NCBI GenBank assembly: GCA_917880885.1 | Contig: OU862910.1 | Span: 52,567,285-52,631,284 of the forward strand | Direction: 5' to 3' | From: Limnephilus marmoratus | Lineage: Eukaryota; Arthropoda; Insecta; Trichoptera; Limnephilidae | DNA length: 64,000 nt | Shown here: piece by piece, positions 1-10,207 of the stretch | Numbering within the stretch: the stretch's first letter is position 1 | How the letters are laid out: the number at the start of each line of letters is the position of its first letter | The notes under the pieces: generated by a model | What the model was told of the DNA's origin: nothing | The model's input: the letters and a program-made list of their open reading frames with translations, nothing else | Database searches by the model: none | Translations under genes and position numbers: made by a program

Positions 1-660
1 CAATCTGCAAATTAATAATATTGCAAAATTTTATGGATGTAAGTAAAAGTAAGTATCTATGTAAATAGTGGTAATTTCTTGTAGTCTAATTTTTGTTTCG
101 TAGAGTATAGCTGATGGCTTATTATTTAAAGATTTTAAAACAATGGCGGCTCATATTCTCAGGCACATCGTTATTTCTTAAAACATATGCAAATTTAGCC
201 ACCCACTAAATAATAACGACAACGAAAGTAAGCACTTACTTGTAGAACAATAAAATATTATTGGTTGTGTGATTCTCTCAAAACTATTAAAACAACCACA
301 AAATTAGGCGGTATGTTACAAGTGAAATATTAGTGGAATGTGACTTGACTTGCTGAGTCATTTAAAATTAAAAATATGTAATTTTCTTGTCCTGTTTTGT
401 TCTGTCTTATTTCTTTTTTTCTTCTTCTCTTTTTCCCTTATTTGTAACCATCAATATTTGTATATTCGTGTTTTTTTATTTTATTTATTTGTTTTCTCGT
501 GTTGTTTGTTTAACTTAACCTGTCTTTTATTTTTATGTGAAACTTATATTTTTTGATATAAAGTAGGTACCTACCTACGCAAAATTCTCCTCGAACTTGT
601 GAATTACAAGTTCCTCCCGTTCAAAAATGAGTGTTGAGAAGAAATATAAAGAATTAAAAA
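1..660. other. AT-rich intergenic DNA, nothing recognised
   Basis: No convincing gene. The only open frame here (350-556, +) is a T-rich run encoding mostly Phe, Leu and Cys; it looks like composition, not coding. Confidence 0.5.
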
Positions 661-676
661 AAACAGAGTAGAAGCG

Positions 677-1029
677 CGGTAGAAGTGAAACCTTTAGAAA
701 ACTAAGGTAAACATCGTAGGGAGGCTACGATGCACCGCACAAAGAGGAGACCGATTATACTATCTCATTCTCTCGCAGGCTAAATCCTAGAGATGCATGT
801 TTTGTCTCTTTTTAGTGTCACTCTTTTTCGTTTCGTCGAGTTTCAAATCACAACGGTGCTAAAGACCTTTTCAGTTAAAAAAAATGCGGGCAGTTCACAC
901 ACGGTAGAAGCGAAACCTTCAGAAAACTAAAGTAGGCGTGGGGAGGCTACAAAGCATCGCACAAATAGGAGACCGAGTGGACTATCTCATTCTCTCGCAG
1001 GCTAAATCCTATAGATGTATGTGTTAAAA
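677..1029 (+). repeat. Dispersed repeat W, two tandem copies
   Basis: Two related units (about 677-858 and 904-1029) share the order GGTAGAAG-GAAACC, GGAGGCTAC, AGGAGACCGA and CTCATTCTCTCGCAGGCTAAA. An inverted copy lies in BRD7 intron 7 (about 35020-35195). No coding capacity or clear ends are seen, so the class is unknown. Confidence 0.6.
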
Positions 1030-1760
1030 ACTGAGAAATTTTGTTTGTTCAGAAACAAACAACAAAATTACGTAATAAAATACAGAATATGAAAGTTTTT
1101 TTTAATATTTTATCTTGTTAAATATATTATTATAGATATGTAATGTACTTTATCGCTTGTGTGACATTTGACACTATTATTTTTGTCTTTTGACAATCAC
1201 AATACAGTCAGTAAAATATTGGTATTATAATTATCCACGACAAAAATAATCGGAGAAACGTGTCGTGTGGAATAGAATTAATATTGTTTAGTATTTCAAC
1301 GCACATGGGTACATAAAAGTGATACCTACGCAGACGGCACGATGTTGGAATTCATGAATTTCTATAATTATATTAATTATTAATTAAGTAGGCATTCTAC
1401 ACCATCAAGTCGTGGGCTAGTCGAGTGTTAAGTTTCATTGCTGGAATATTGACTGTTTCGATAAAAGCTGAATTGAAGGCTATAAATCAATAACGGAATA
1501 AATGCTTTTGTGTTTAGTATTCAGTGGAGGCCAACGGAAAAATGCCAAGTTTCGAAGTTTTATTTCAATAATCTACGCTTATTATGAATGCATCTGCAGC
1601 GGAATACCGAATAATTACCAATATTAATATCTACCCGACACTTAAAAATGTGAATTCATTTCAAATAAATATATAATATTAAGATTTTAGGACTACGAAC
1701 ATCTTTTTCGGGGGAAAAGTCCGCGTCCGACATAAATTTCAAATAACTGTTTAAGATGAC
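1030..1760. other. AT-rich intergenic DNA, nothing recognised
   Basis: Low-complexity AT-rich sequence with no coherent reading frame, RNA gene or repeat boundary that I can support. Confidence 0.4.
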
Positions 1761-1769
1761 GCACCACGT

Positions 1770-2290
1770 CGTGTAAAATACGGGATCAGCGTTCTTATGC
1801 TACGTCTGGCTACGTCCAGACTGAAGCCAACCTTCCAACTCCGAACTAGTTCGGAGTTGGAAGGTTGGCCGATCGTGTGGTCGCTGCGGCCAACCCTCCA
1901 ACCCCGAATTCCGTACTCCAAAATGGCGGACATGAAACAGCTGTAGCTACGCTGTATCTTTTTCAGTTGCCTACAATTATTACGTACGTATAATCATATA
2001 TGTACTTATATACACGACATGTTTTCAAACAATTGTTATACCACTCTCCGTAATAATATAGTCATTTTAATATTACGCGGCACGCTGTGGACAGCTGCGG
2101 CAGGCTGGTTCGTGTGAGTAGGCCGTCGGGATCGCCTCGAAGGCGATCCCGGGCCAACGCGAACTCCAACCTTCCAACTCGAACTTCCAACGCACGAACA
2201 CCCCTCCACACGATCGTCCAAACGTTTGAAGTTGGAACGTTGGCCGCAGTGTGGGCTTACCATTACAATAACACGTATGTAGATGGTGGT
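1770..2290. mobile_element. Possible decayed inverted-repeat element
   Basis: A GC-richer island with repeated CCAACCTTCCAAC-like words in both orientations. It has a second short palindrome (2128-2150, GGGATCGCCT and its complement) and a GGCCGCAG-GTGTGG word near each side. No target-site duplication was identified. The open frames inside are composition artefacts. Confidence 0.35.
1826..1869. repeat. Perfect 44-bp palindrome
   Basis: The left arm GCCAACCTTCCAACTCCGAA is followed by CTAG and by its exact reverse complement. Motifs such as CCAACC-TTCCAAC recur between 1885 and 2245, so the palindrome may be part of a decayed inverted-repeat element spanning roughly 1770-2290. Confidence 0.85.
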
Positions 2291-4179
2291 AAGGTTTAAA
2301 TATGCTTTGATTTATTCGCGAAAAAAAATATTGCCATAAAACGTGTTTTATTTTATTTTGCGAAGCTCAGACACAAATATTTAAATGTTTTACGATCTTT
2401 TTCCAGAGAATTTAATTTTCCACATTACACTATGAAACCATAACCGAAAAGGGATTCGATCATTTTGTACTTTAATCACTGAGGCCTCGGGCCTATTTTG
2501 TCAGACAGTCAAAATATTTTCGCTTCGCAATAAAATCCAAATAAAAGGAATAATAATAATTCGGAATCAACATATACATAGGTAATTTTCGAAATTTAAA
2601 ATTTTTAATTCAAACATAAAAAAGTAATAAGGCCAAAGATTTTTTTTTAACATGGGCATATGTATTATAAACATTATTGTCAATTCACTTTTTTGTCATT
2701 TCAAATAAAAATAATTCATAAAATATTCCCAAAGTTTCATAATTTTTCAAATTGCGTAAACTTTTCGGAAAATTCGGAAAAATTGTGGGAAACTTTGGTT
2801 TCAAAAAGGTGTAAATTTTTATTGTTTTGCATGGTGATTTATTTTTCTAACACCATTTAGATCATATTTCTAATAATGATAGTAAGGTACACACAACGAT
2901 TTCTATGAGACCTGCATGAGTTTTTCCGAAAACCGAACAAATTAGCCTGACGGAGCAGCTTTTATGAGAGAGAGACTTTATTGTTTTTGGGCTTAAGGCG
3001 ATCCAATAGTCCAGAAAAAAATCGAAATTGGAATTCACGTCCCTTTATGGGAGGAGTTTAAAAATACTTGAGGAAAAGCTTTTGGAAAGGTTGGAAAAGG
3101 TACTTGAGAATTTTTTTTAAGGTTGATTTCGTAAAGGCCTGTAAAAAACATTAACTCCTTTTTTACTAATTGTTTATTGTACTAAAACGGAAATTAAAAA
3201 TTGATTTCACGGAACAAAGCGACGCGGAGCCTAACGTCCGTTCCCAGCTCCGTCCGGGGCATAAATGAACTGGGCGTAACTGATAAAAAAAAATGAGTGC
3301 GACAAGTATGTAGTCCTTCGGTGGACGGCATAGGGTTCACTTTGAAAAACAATAACTACGCGATAATGCATATTTTATTTTATTTTGTAGAGTTCGTGCG
3401 TAAATATCAATTTTTTGCGATTGTTATAACAGAAACTGAATTTGCCACATTATACAATAAAACCATATCAGAGAAGGGGTTTACAAATAGGAGAGTTTGA
3501 ACTGCAAAGAATTTTTTAAAGACCAGGATACTTTATTTTTTTCTAGGCTTATTAAAAGACTAGAAAACATCGGTCAAAGAAAATTTACCGATATTTTTAA
3601 GGGCCAAGGTATATTATTTAATTGAAACATCTATAATACTTCTAAGGGCCGTTCAAGTATTACGTAACGCACTTGGGGGTGGTCTTGTGAAACGTTACTG
3701 TGCGTTACGAGGGGGGGAGGAGGTGTTCGAACAACGCGTTACATAGGTAACATGTTTTTCTTTCTTTAGATAAAAAAACTAGGGAATTAAAATCTTCCAA
3801 GTTGGCAACAGTAGCGAAGCGAGGGGGGGCGGGGGGGGGGGCGGACCGCCCCGGGTGCCACCCGAGGAGGGGGTGACACTCGAACATGGAGAAAAAACTT
3901 ACGAAAGTGCAAAATTGCCGTAAAAAACATTTTACACGTTAACATTGACTGTTATTTTGTTCTATGGCTTTGTTGGTCGGGGATTCCCGAAAAACGTTTT
4001 TTTTGTTCCTAGCTCAGTCGGGGATTTCCCTGAAATATTCCTTGTCATTCTAATTTCGTTCGTATATTGTGATTACGTAGACTCGTGAAGTGAATAGTTA
4101 TCTATGGACTGACGTGAATTAGTGAGGAAGTTATAATTGTGTTAGCGTGTTTAATAGTGCTGAAAGACCAGTTTGAAAA

Positions 4180-4445
4180 ACAAGATAGGTAGGTGTGAAT
4201 TTTTAGATACCGTTTTGCAGCGCATGAATAGTTACAGTCGGGACAAGAAAAAGGTTTTTCATCAATGAGAGTTAGCAAGTGCCGTTTTAGTTATTTTTTT
4301 CGAGAATAAGAATAGTTGCAGTCAAGACAAGAAATAGGTTTTTCCCACTGTCGGTTAACGTGTGATTTTTAGATTTCTCTTCATAGTACATGAATAGTTG
4401 CAGTTGGAACATGAAAAAGGTTTTTAAAAAAAAAACTTGTATTTT
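4180..4445 (-). pseudogene. C2H2 zinc-finger array, distal fragment (broken)
   Basis: Read on the minus strand, this stretch encodes about three C2H2 fingers of the type KPF-S-C-x2-C-NYSC ... LK-H, spaced about 84 bp. The recurring plus-strand sign is CATGAAAAAGGTTTTT or a close variant. Frameshifts and stops break the frame. It continues the array at 6377-7150, from which it is separated by a LINE and other inserted DNA. Probably a captured or inserted host zinc-finger exon, not a working gene. Confidence 0.6.
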
Positions 4446-4459
4446 TTTTTTTTTTTACA

Positions 4460-4759
4460 GTGAATACCGCACAAGAATCTCAACTGCTCCCGTCTGGAGC
4501 CAGTGAGACTATGGCATCCCCAATTGGGGTATGTTGTGAGGCTGAAGGTAGTGGGGAGGGGAAGGAGGTGGGGAAGAGGAAGGTTGGGAAGTACCTGGCT
4601 ATTCAGATCTGGTCACTAAACACGGCTAAAGCCATTTTCAAGCAACTTTTCAATTCTGAATGGTGGTCTTACACCAGGGCGATACTAATAGTATCTTCCA
4701 CTCTGGAACATGCCGCAAATATACTATATATTATTTTAAATGAATTAATTGTGAAATAA
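4460..4759 (+). other. Open frame of unknown origin (99 codons)
   Basis: An open frame follows a T-rich tract and an acceptor-like CAG, and ends just before an AATAAA (about 4773). The product would be unremarkable, with no signal peptide, membrane segment or recognised domain. It sits between the zinc-finger remnant and the LINE, inside the hAT element, so it is most likely the 3' part of a retrocopied or inserted sequence. I do not regard it as a supported gene. Confidence 0.2.
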
Positions 4760-4785
4760 CACAAATTAATCAAATAAAATTTATT

Positions 4786-4861
4786 TGCGCATGCCGGGTT
4801 CGAACCCGCGACCTCCGGAATGTGAGTCAAGAGTCTTAGCCACTGGACTACGGAGGTCGTC
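4786..4861 (-). repeat. tRNA-like sequence, probably a tRNA-derived SINE head
   Basis: On the minus strand it has an A-box (TAGTCCAGTGG) and a B-box (GGGTTCGAACCCG) at tRNA spacing. The anticodon stem does not pair and the 3' end does not pair with the 5' acceptor strand, so it is not a functional tRNA. Most likely a SINE head or tRNA pseudogene. Confidence 0.55.
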
Positions 4862-4929
4862 GACTTATTACTTTTTTTAATTTATTTATTTATTATTGAG
4901 TTAGTTTATACTACATGAATATAAACTAA

Positions 4930-6365
4930 TAAGCACAATGTAATATTTCATTTGATAAATTTAAATATTTTTACAGTAAGCATAACATTTCTTTTTAAAT
5001 ACATTCATTCTTTCTTCATTCTTCATACTTTCAGGCATTTCATCATACATCTTTAGTCCTCTGTACATTAGGCAGTTCTGTGATTTTGATTTCTCTATTT
5101 GTGGCAATCGAACTCTGTTTATATTTCTTGTTTCGTAATTATGAATCTCTATTAAAAAAAAAATTTCATCCATAAAGTATTTTTGCAATTGGTTTTTCAT
5201 AATTTTATGCACAAAAATTAACACGTTAAATAGAAGTCTCTTTTTTATTGGAATCCAATTTAGCTCCTCTCTCATTTGATAAATCCTTGCGTATTTGCCT
5301 TTCCCCAGTATACATCTCATAGCTTTGTTTTGTATAACTTCTAGTTTGTTCAAACTTCCTTCATTGGCCAAATATAACATCGTAGAGCAGTAGTCCAAAT
5401 GTGGAGCAACGATAGTTTTATAAATGAGCTCCGTAGTGTTTCTATTTAATTTACGTCAGTCTTCTAAGAAAATTAACCTTTTTTGATACCTTTTTTAGCA
5501 CATATTCAAAGTTTGCTGTGAAAGTCAGTTTTGAGTCGAGTATTACACTCAGGCCGTTGATTTCATTTACTTTTCCAATTTTTTCACCATTGATTGTCAA
5601 ATTTAACCCTGTGTTACATGTTTGATTGCCTATTTCCATATATTTTGTTTTGTTTACGTTCAGTTTTAACTTGTTTAATTTCAGCCATTTCGCTATATTT
5701 TGTAGGTCTTCGTTTATTTTGTTAATTGCTTCTAAGTAATAACACGAAATATAGATTAAGGTATCGTCTGCAAATACTCTAATTTTGCAATGTTTAATAG
5801 TTTTGATAATATCATTTATGTAAATTATAAATAGAATTGGACCTAATACCGACCCTTGCGGAACACCAAGGTTGTTTTCTATCGGTTCTGATTCTGAGTT
5901 TTCAACTTTCGTTACCTGTTTTCTTTCCTGGAGATATTATTTGAATAGATTCAGAGCTATGTCAGAAAGACCTATGTCTTCTAGTTTTTCCAATAGTATT
6001 TTCCTTTCTATTGTTTCAAATGCTGTTTTGAAATCTAAGAATGCTGCAATGGTTATTTTTTTTTTGTTTCTTTCTTCCATGTATCAATCACTATGTTTAT
6101 CGCTGCTTCGCAAGAGTTGTTGTTCCGGAATCCTGATTGCTCCCCACATAATATGTTATGTTTTTCCAAATACTCAATGAGTTGTTTTTTTATTACAATT
6201 TCTAGTACCTGTTCGTATTTTGGTAACATATTTATTGGTCTAAATTCTCCACATTTTCTGGTATTAACAACTTTCGGAATCGGGATCACATTAGATGTTT
6301 TCCATGTGTTTGGAAATTTTCCACTTCTTAATGATTCATTTATTATATCCAGTAGATGAGGTCAT
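4930..6365 (-). mobile_element. Decayed non-LTR retrotransposon (jockey-like reverse transcriptase), 5'-truncated
   Basis: Minus-strand frames cover parts of a non-LTR reverse transcriptase. 6053-6289 carries the early fingers motifs (IPIPK, EFRPINMLP, EQSGFRNNNSCE). 5451-5639 resembles the region after the catalytic core (ILDSKLTF). 4961-5398 is the C-terminal region (YCSTMLYL, VIQNKAMRCIL). Frameshifts and stops lie between them, so it is dead. The endonuclease and ORF1 are missing at the 5' side (about 6365), as is usual for truncated LINE insertions. It interrupts the zinc-finger array inside the hAT element. Confidence 0.8.
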
Positions 6366-6376
6366 ATCACTGGCAT

Positions 6377-7150
6377 TGCATCTTTCAGTCGGGACATGAA
6401 AAAGGTTTTTGTCCAGCATGGGTAAACATGTGAATTTTTAGATACCGTTTTGTAGCGCATGAATAATCACAGTCGGGACAAGAAAAAGGTTTTTCATCAC
6501 TGTGAGTTAGCAAGTGCCGTTTTAGTTTTTTTTTCGAGAATAAGTATAGTTGCAGTCAGGACATGAAATAGGTTTTTTCCCACTGTCGGTAAACGTTTGA
6601 TTTTTAGATTTCTCTTCATAGTACATGAAATGTTGCAGTTGAAACATGAAAAAGGTTTTTCTCCACACTGAGTCAGCAACTGACTTTATATGTATCCATT
6701 TTGAGAACACGAATAGTTACAATCAGGACATGAAAAAGGTTTTTCTCTTCTGCGAAACGTACTGCGGATTTTTAAATCTTTCCTTTAAAAACTTGTATTA
6801 CTGCAGTCGGGACTTGAAAAAGGTTTTTGTCCAGTATGGGTAAGCATGTGAATTTTTAGATACCGTTTTGTAGCGCATGAATAGTTAGAGTCGGGCAAGA
6901 AAAAGTTTTTTCATCACTGTGAGTTACGTTAGGTGAATGAATAGTTGCAGTTGGAACATGAAAAAGGTTGTTCTCCGCACTGAGTCAGCAACTGACTTCT
7001 TATGTATCCCTTTTGAGAACGCAAATAGTTACAATCAGGACATGAAAAATGTTTTTCTCTTCTGTGAATCGTACTGCGGATTTTTAAATCTTCCCTTTGA
7101 AAACTTGTATTACTGCAGTCGGGTCATGAAAAAGGTTGTTGTCCACCCCC
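6377..7150 (-). pseudogene. C2H2 zinc-finger array, main fragment (about ten fingers, frames broken)
   Basis: On the minus strand about ten C2H2 finger units follow each other with a period near 84 bp (28 codons). Each carries KPFSC, a second Cys pair (CPDCNYS-like) and a distal LK-H. Several reading-frame shifts occur, and the plus-strand open frames (6646-6843, 6937-7170) are only antisense shadows. C2H2 arrays bind DNA in host transcription factors. Here the array lies within a hAT element, so it looks like captured or inserted host sequence that has decayed. Confidence 0.75.
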
Positions 7151-8237
7151 CTTCACTATTTCACGATTGAAATTTTATCGTTTCACTCAACACAAAACTT
7201 GTTTTAACCTAAGTATTGGTTATTATGTTTTCATGACAGCAAATGATTTTTTTCAGATTTTTGCAGCATATAAGAGTAGAAGACTCCACACGGAACTCTG
7301 TTATTTGTAGCTATATGGCTCGGTCGGTCAGCATTCCCCAAAAATTCTGTTATTTTATTTTCGTTCCTATACTCTTACTATTGATTTATTGGGGATTCCC
7401 GTGAAATATTCCTCGCTTTTCCTCTGTGTCATTCTCATTTCTTTTGCACATTGTGATTGACGGGAACTCGCGAAGGAAATTATCACCTATCGATTGTTGA
7501 AAAGGCTGTTATTCTGTTAGTGTTTTTAATTTTGAGGATAACAATTTTTTTTACTTATTTGACTAGCTAGAAATGTTATTTATATTTTAGGAAGTCAAAA
7601 TTTGTAAAAAAAAAAATTAATGGGGGGGGGGGGTGACACCGCGTTTTCCGCCCCGGGTGCCACCCATGCTAGCTACGCCACTGGTTGGCAATCCTTTTCG
7701 TTGTCGAAATCTCTTGTTTTATTTATTACCGCAAACGTCATTAAAACAAGAAAAAGGAATTTAAGCGACTTTCCAGTACTTTGCGCAACTTAATTAATAA
7801 TAATAAAAATGATTTATTGTCTTCATTTCTCAGTAACAAGTAGAGATAATGATATCCTCACTGGGATCTCCCGTGTTGAGGTTTTTGACTATAATTGTGA
7901 CTTTCAGGTAAAAATTGTCACTTGGGCGCTACGTAACGTTTGGGGGGGGGGGGGGGGTATGGAAAAACGTTACGGCGCGTTACATGGGGGGAGGGGGGGT
8001 TAAAAATCTTCAAAAATTGCGTTACGTAATACTTGAACGCGCCCTAAGCGATCAAATTTTCAAAACAGATACATATGATTTTGTATGATTTTGCATTATT
8101 TAGTATCATCTTAAAGACTAGCCAAAAAAATACTCGATTATTTCAAGGGCAAACATGTGTCCTCCTCGCCATATTTAAAAACATCTAAAATATTTTACGT
8201 GAGCTCTAAAGGGGGTATTTAACGTATGCCCCAAATC

Positions 8238-8418
8238 CAGTGGCATAGGTGTCACCCCCCCTTCCCAATTTCGACTTATTAAAAAAAACATTATAACGTA
8301 GTCAAATGTGTAGAAAATCGGTCCGTCTTCGGGGGGTTGGCTATAGAATTTCAGATACCTATAGGCTATTTTCGCCTAGAGCTACGGAAATATAAATAGT
8401 CCCCTTGCTACGCCTTTG
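8238..8418. mobile_element. Short hAT-type MITE, degenerate
   Basis: Begins CAGTGGCATAGGTGTCACCC and ends CTTGCTACGCCTTTG, matching the hAT ends at 3809 and 58307. Flanking 8-mers CCCAAATC (8230-8237) and CCCAAACC (8419-8426) differ by one base, consistent with an old 8-bp target duplication. Confidence 0.65.
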
Positions 8419-8692
8419 CCCAAACCAATATCACATGCATTGCTTAGTAGTGCAGTTGTACTTTAACAGTGACATCTATGGAACTTTTTATATTACTAAT
8501 TCAAATAACATACCCTAATGCCTCATCCGCACGTTTGCCACTTGCCGCAAACTCCAAATCTCTACAAACGTTTGGCTTGATTTCGGAATTCAAACGTGGC
8601 CATCCACACGCTTGCGAGTGCATTAGTTTGTTCTGAAGAGGCAAGCATGACGGACGTCGAGGTTGTTGCATCGGCCATAACATTTGGCTTAA

Positions 8693-9399
8693 GATGAAGC
8701 TATTGTAAATAATGCAAAATCATACAAAATTGTATGTTTTTGTTTTGAAAATTGGATCGCTTAAAAGTATTATAGAAGCTTCTATTAAATCCTGCGTGTA
8801 GAACATATCTTGGCCCTAAAAAATATTGGTCAGTTTTTTTTAAGTCTTTTAATAAGCCTATAAAAAAATAAAATTTAAAGTCGGTAAAAAGTCCAAATTC
8901 TCCTATTTATAAACCCCTTTTCGAATATGGTTTTATTGTTTAATGTAGCAAATTCAGTTTCTTTTATAATAATCGCTAAAAAAATTGATATTTACGCCCG
9001 AAGTTCACAAAATAAAATAAAATATGCATTTTCGCGTTGTTATTTTACAATACGGCCGGCAGTAGACGAATTTGCATTTTCAAAGTGAACTCTATGCCGT
9101 CCACCGAAGGGCTACATAACTAGTCACACCCGTTTTTTTTTTATCTGTTCGCCCCTAAACGTTAGGCTCCGCGTCGCTTTGTTCCGTGAAATCAATTTTA
9201 AAATTCTGTTTTAATACAATTAAAAAATGCGAAAAAAATGAGTTAATGTTTTTACAGGCCTTTACGAAATCAACCTGTAAAAAAAAATCTCAAATACCTT
9301 TTCCAACCTTTCCAAAGGCTTTTTTCTCGAGTATTTTTAAACTCCTCCCACAAAAGGGCGTAAATTCTTCGATTTTTGCTTGGACTATATAGGATCGCC
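8693..9399 (-). mobile_element. TTAA-flanked element family Y, copy 2
   Basis: Inverted, uninterrupted counterpart of the element at 2997-8110. It is about 707 bp long with TTAA at 8689-8692 and 9400-9403. It preserves the empty target of the TAA-MITE, which fixes that MITE's ends. It lies inside the PIF/Harbinger element, so it inserted after it. Confidence 0.65.
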
Positions 9400-9666
9400 T
9401 TAAGTTATTTTTATTATAAATACAAGAAAATAAGTGGAAGAAACGAATACGTTCTTCTTTCTTTTTTAGATGTTTTCTGAATATAAAAATTTCCTTCTTG
9501 GCTTTCAGCTCCTTTACTAGTTTCTTCAAAAAGTTACTAACGCGACTCCATGCATCGGTAACCTTCTTATTATCCTTATGCTCTCTATGGCTTGGGTCCC
9601 AAATGCATGGCTTTCCCTGATAGAATTCCCGGCATCGTAAACGTCCTCATTTGACCAGTCACTCAT
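9290..9666 (-). pseudogene. MADF-domain protein relic of PIF/Harbinger
   Basis: On the minus strand an ATG at 9666 opens a frame with MSDWSNEDV. After a frameshift the line continues as FYQGKPCIWDPSHREHKD and VTDAWSRVSNFLKKL, then a Lys-rich run. The W-D-P and AW spacing is typical of MADF domains (Myb/SANT-like DNA-binding modules). The frameshift and early stops make it non-functional. Its tail extends into the family-Y insertion. Confidence 0.6.
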
Positions 9667-9930
9667 TTTGAAGTACAACTCACGCATGAATATACTAACC
9701 GCAACTCACGTCCGTTAGCCACCACTGCACAGACGAGACTGAGTGCTCACAAACGTGTGGATGCGTTGCAAACGCTTGCGGCAAATTCCCTTTGATTTGT
9801 GACGAAAAACCGACACTCGGCAAATCGGCAACAAACGCTTGCAAACTTACGCAAACCAAGCCAAACACCCTATCCGCACGTTTGCGTTTGTGAAGGTTTG
9901 TTGAGGTTTGCCAAACGTGCGGATGAGGCA

Positions 9931-10167
9931 TAATATGGCGGCCGGCGAATGAGAGGTACCAAACTTGACACTGTTTGCTCGTTGGCTGGCTTCCTTTTCC
10001 ATAGAAAAATAATATGAATCACACTGAGAGACTGGTTTATTTATGCACTGAGAATTTCTATGGAATATCGGCGAGTGAACGCTAGACATTTTTGTCGAAA
10101 CTTTTGTTTATGTTTAGATATTAACGTTTTATTTACATAAAATATAAGCATCGCCCGCTTTTGAAAA
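9931..10167 (+). promoter_or_regulatory. 5' flank and presumed promoter/5'UTR of the BRD7-like gene
   Basis: This is the only non-transposon sequence between the PIF element and the BRD7 start codon, so the core promoter and 5'UTR should lie here or further upstream within the element. No strong TATA box is placed. A TGA lies two codons before the ATG in frame, which fixes the start. The region was inferred from position, not from a motif. Confidence 0.4.
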
Positions 10168-10207
10168 ATGGAAGACTCTGTGTGTATGAATACTGACAAA
10201 TCTGACG
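10168..10207 (+). CDS. BRD7-like exon 1 (start)
   Basis: ATG in context GAAAAATGG, with an in-frame TGA just upstream. It encodes MEDSVCMNTDKSD plus one base of the next codon. Donor GTATGA. Intron 1 is only 102 bp. Confidence 0.8.

Larger units (their letters stand above)
3809..7683 (+). mobile_element. hAT-type non-autonomous transposon, 3.9 kb, carrying zinc-finger and LINE cargo
   Basis: The ends are CAGTAGCGAAGCGAGGGG and the inverted form of CAGTGGCGTAGCTAGCATGG. The element is flanked by a perfect 8-bp direct repeat GTTGGCAA (3801-3808 and 7684-7691). An 8-bp target and CAGTGGCG ends are diagnostic of the hAT superfamily. No transposase is visible inside. Instead there is a broken C2H2 zinc-finger array on the minus strand, a decayed LINE, a tRNA-like segment and a duplicated flank (about 3960-4140 versus 7310-7500). 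Two shorter relatives lie at 8238-8418 and 58307-58672. Confidence 0.85.
3646..8044 (+). mobile_element. TAA-flanked MITE (GGGCCGTTCAAG ends), split by a hAT element
   Basis: The left end GGGCCGTTCAAGTATTACGT and the right end ACGTAATACTTGAACGCGCC form terminal inverted repeats. TAA flanks both ends (3643-3645 and 8045-8047). The inverted family-Y copy keeps an uninterrupted site there (TAATACTTTTAAGCGATC on the reverse strand at about 8760), which confirms a 3-bp target duplication. The interior is broken at 3808/7684 by the hAT element. A separate copy lies at 54688-55115. A 3-bp TWA target fits PIF/Harbinger. Confidence 0.75.
2997..8110 (+). mobile_element. TTAA-flanked element family Y, copy 1 (split by nested insertions)
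   Basis: Flanked by TTAA at 2993-2996 and 8111-8114. When the TAA-MITE occupying 3646-8044 is removed with one target copy, about 712 bp remain. This matches an inverted copy (about 707 bp, 8693-9399) that is also flanked by TTAA. Shared landmarks are the GGCGATCC end, the CGACGCGGAGCCTAACG block, the CATAGGGTTCACTTTG block and CATTATTTA near the far end. TTAA targets suggest a piggyBac-type non-autonomous element, but the terminal repeats are weak. Confidence 0.65.
8519..9930 (-). mobile_element. PIF/Harbinger-type element with MADF relic, containing family-Y copy 2
   Basis: Terminal inverted repeats are TGCCTCATCCGCACGTTTG at the left and its complement at the right. TAA flanks both ends (8516-8518 and 9931-9933), as expected for PIF/Harbinger. 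Inside on the minus strand is a decayed MADF-type DNA-binding frame (9290-9666), a partner protein known from this superfamily. A TTAA-flanked family-Y element is inserted at 8693-9399. The DDE transposase is not seen. The right end lies about 240 bp upstream of the BRD7 start codon. Confidence 0.75.

Noticed and set aside
350..556. 68-codon open frame, + strand
   Set aside because: Product is almost only Phe, Leu, Cys and Ser from a T-rich tract; no motif.
4786..4861. Functional tRNA-Val gene
   Set aside because: Anticodon and acceptor stems do not pair; called a SINE head instead.
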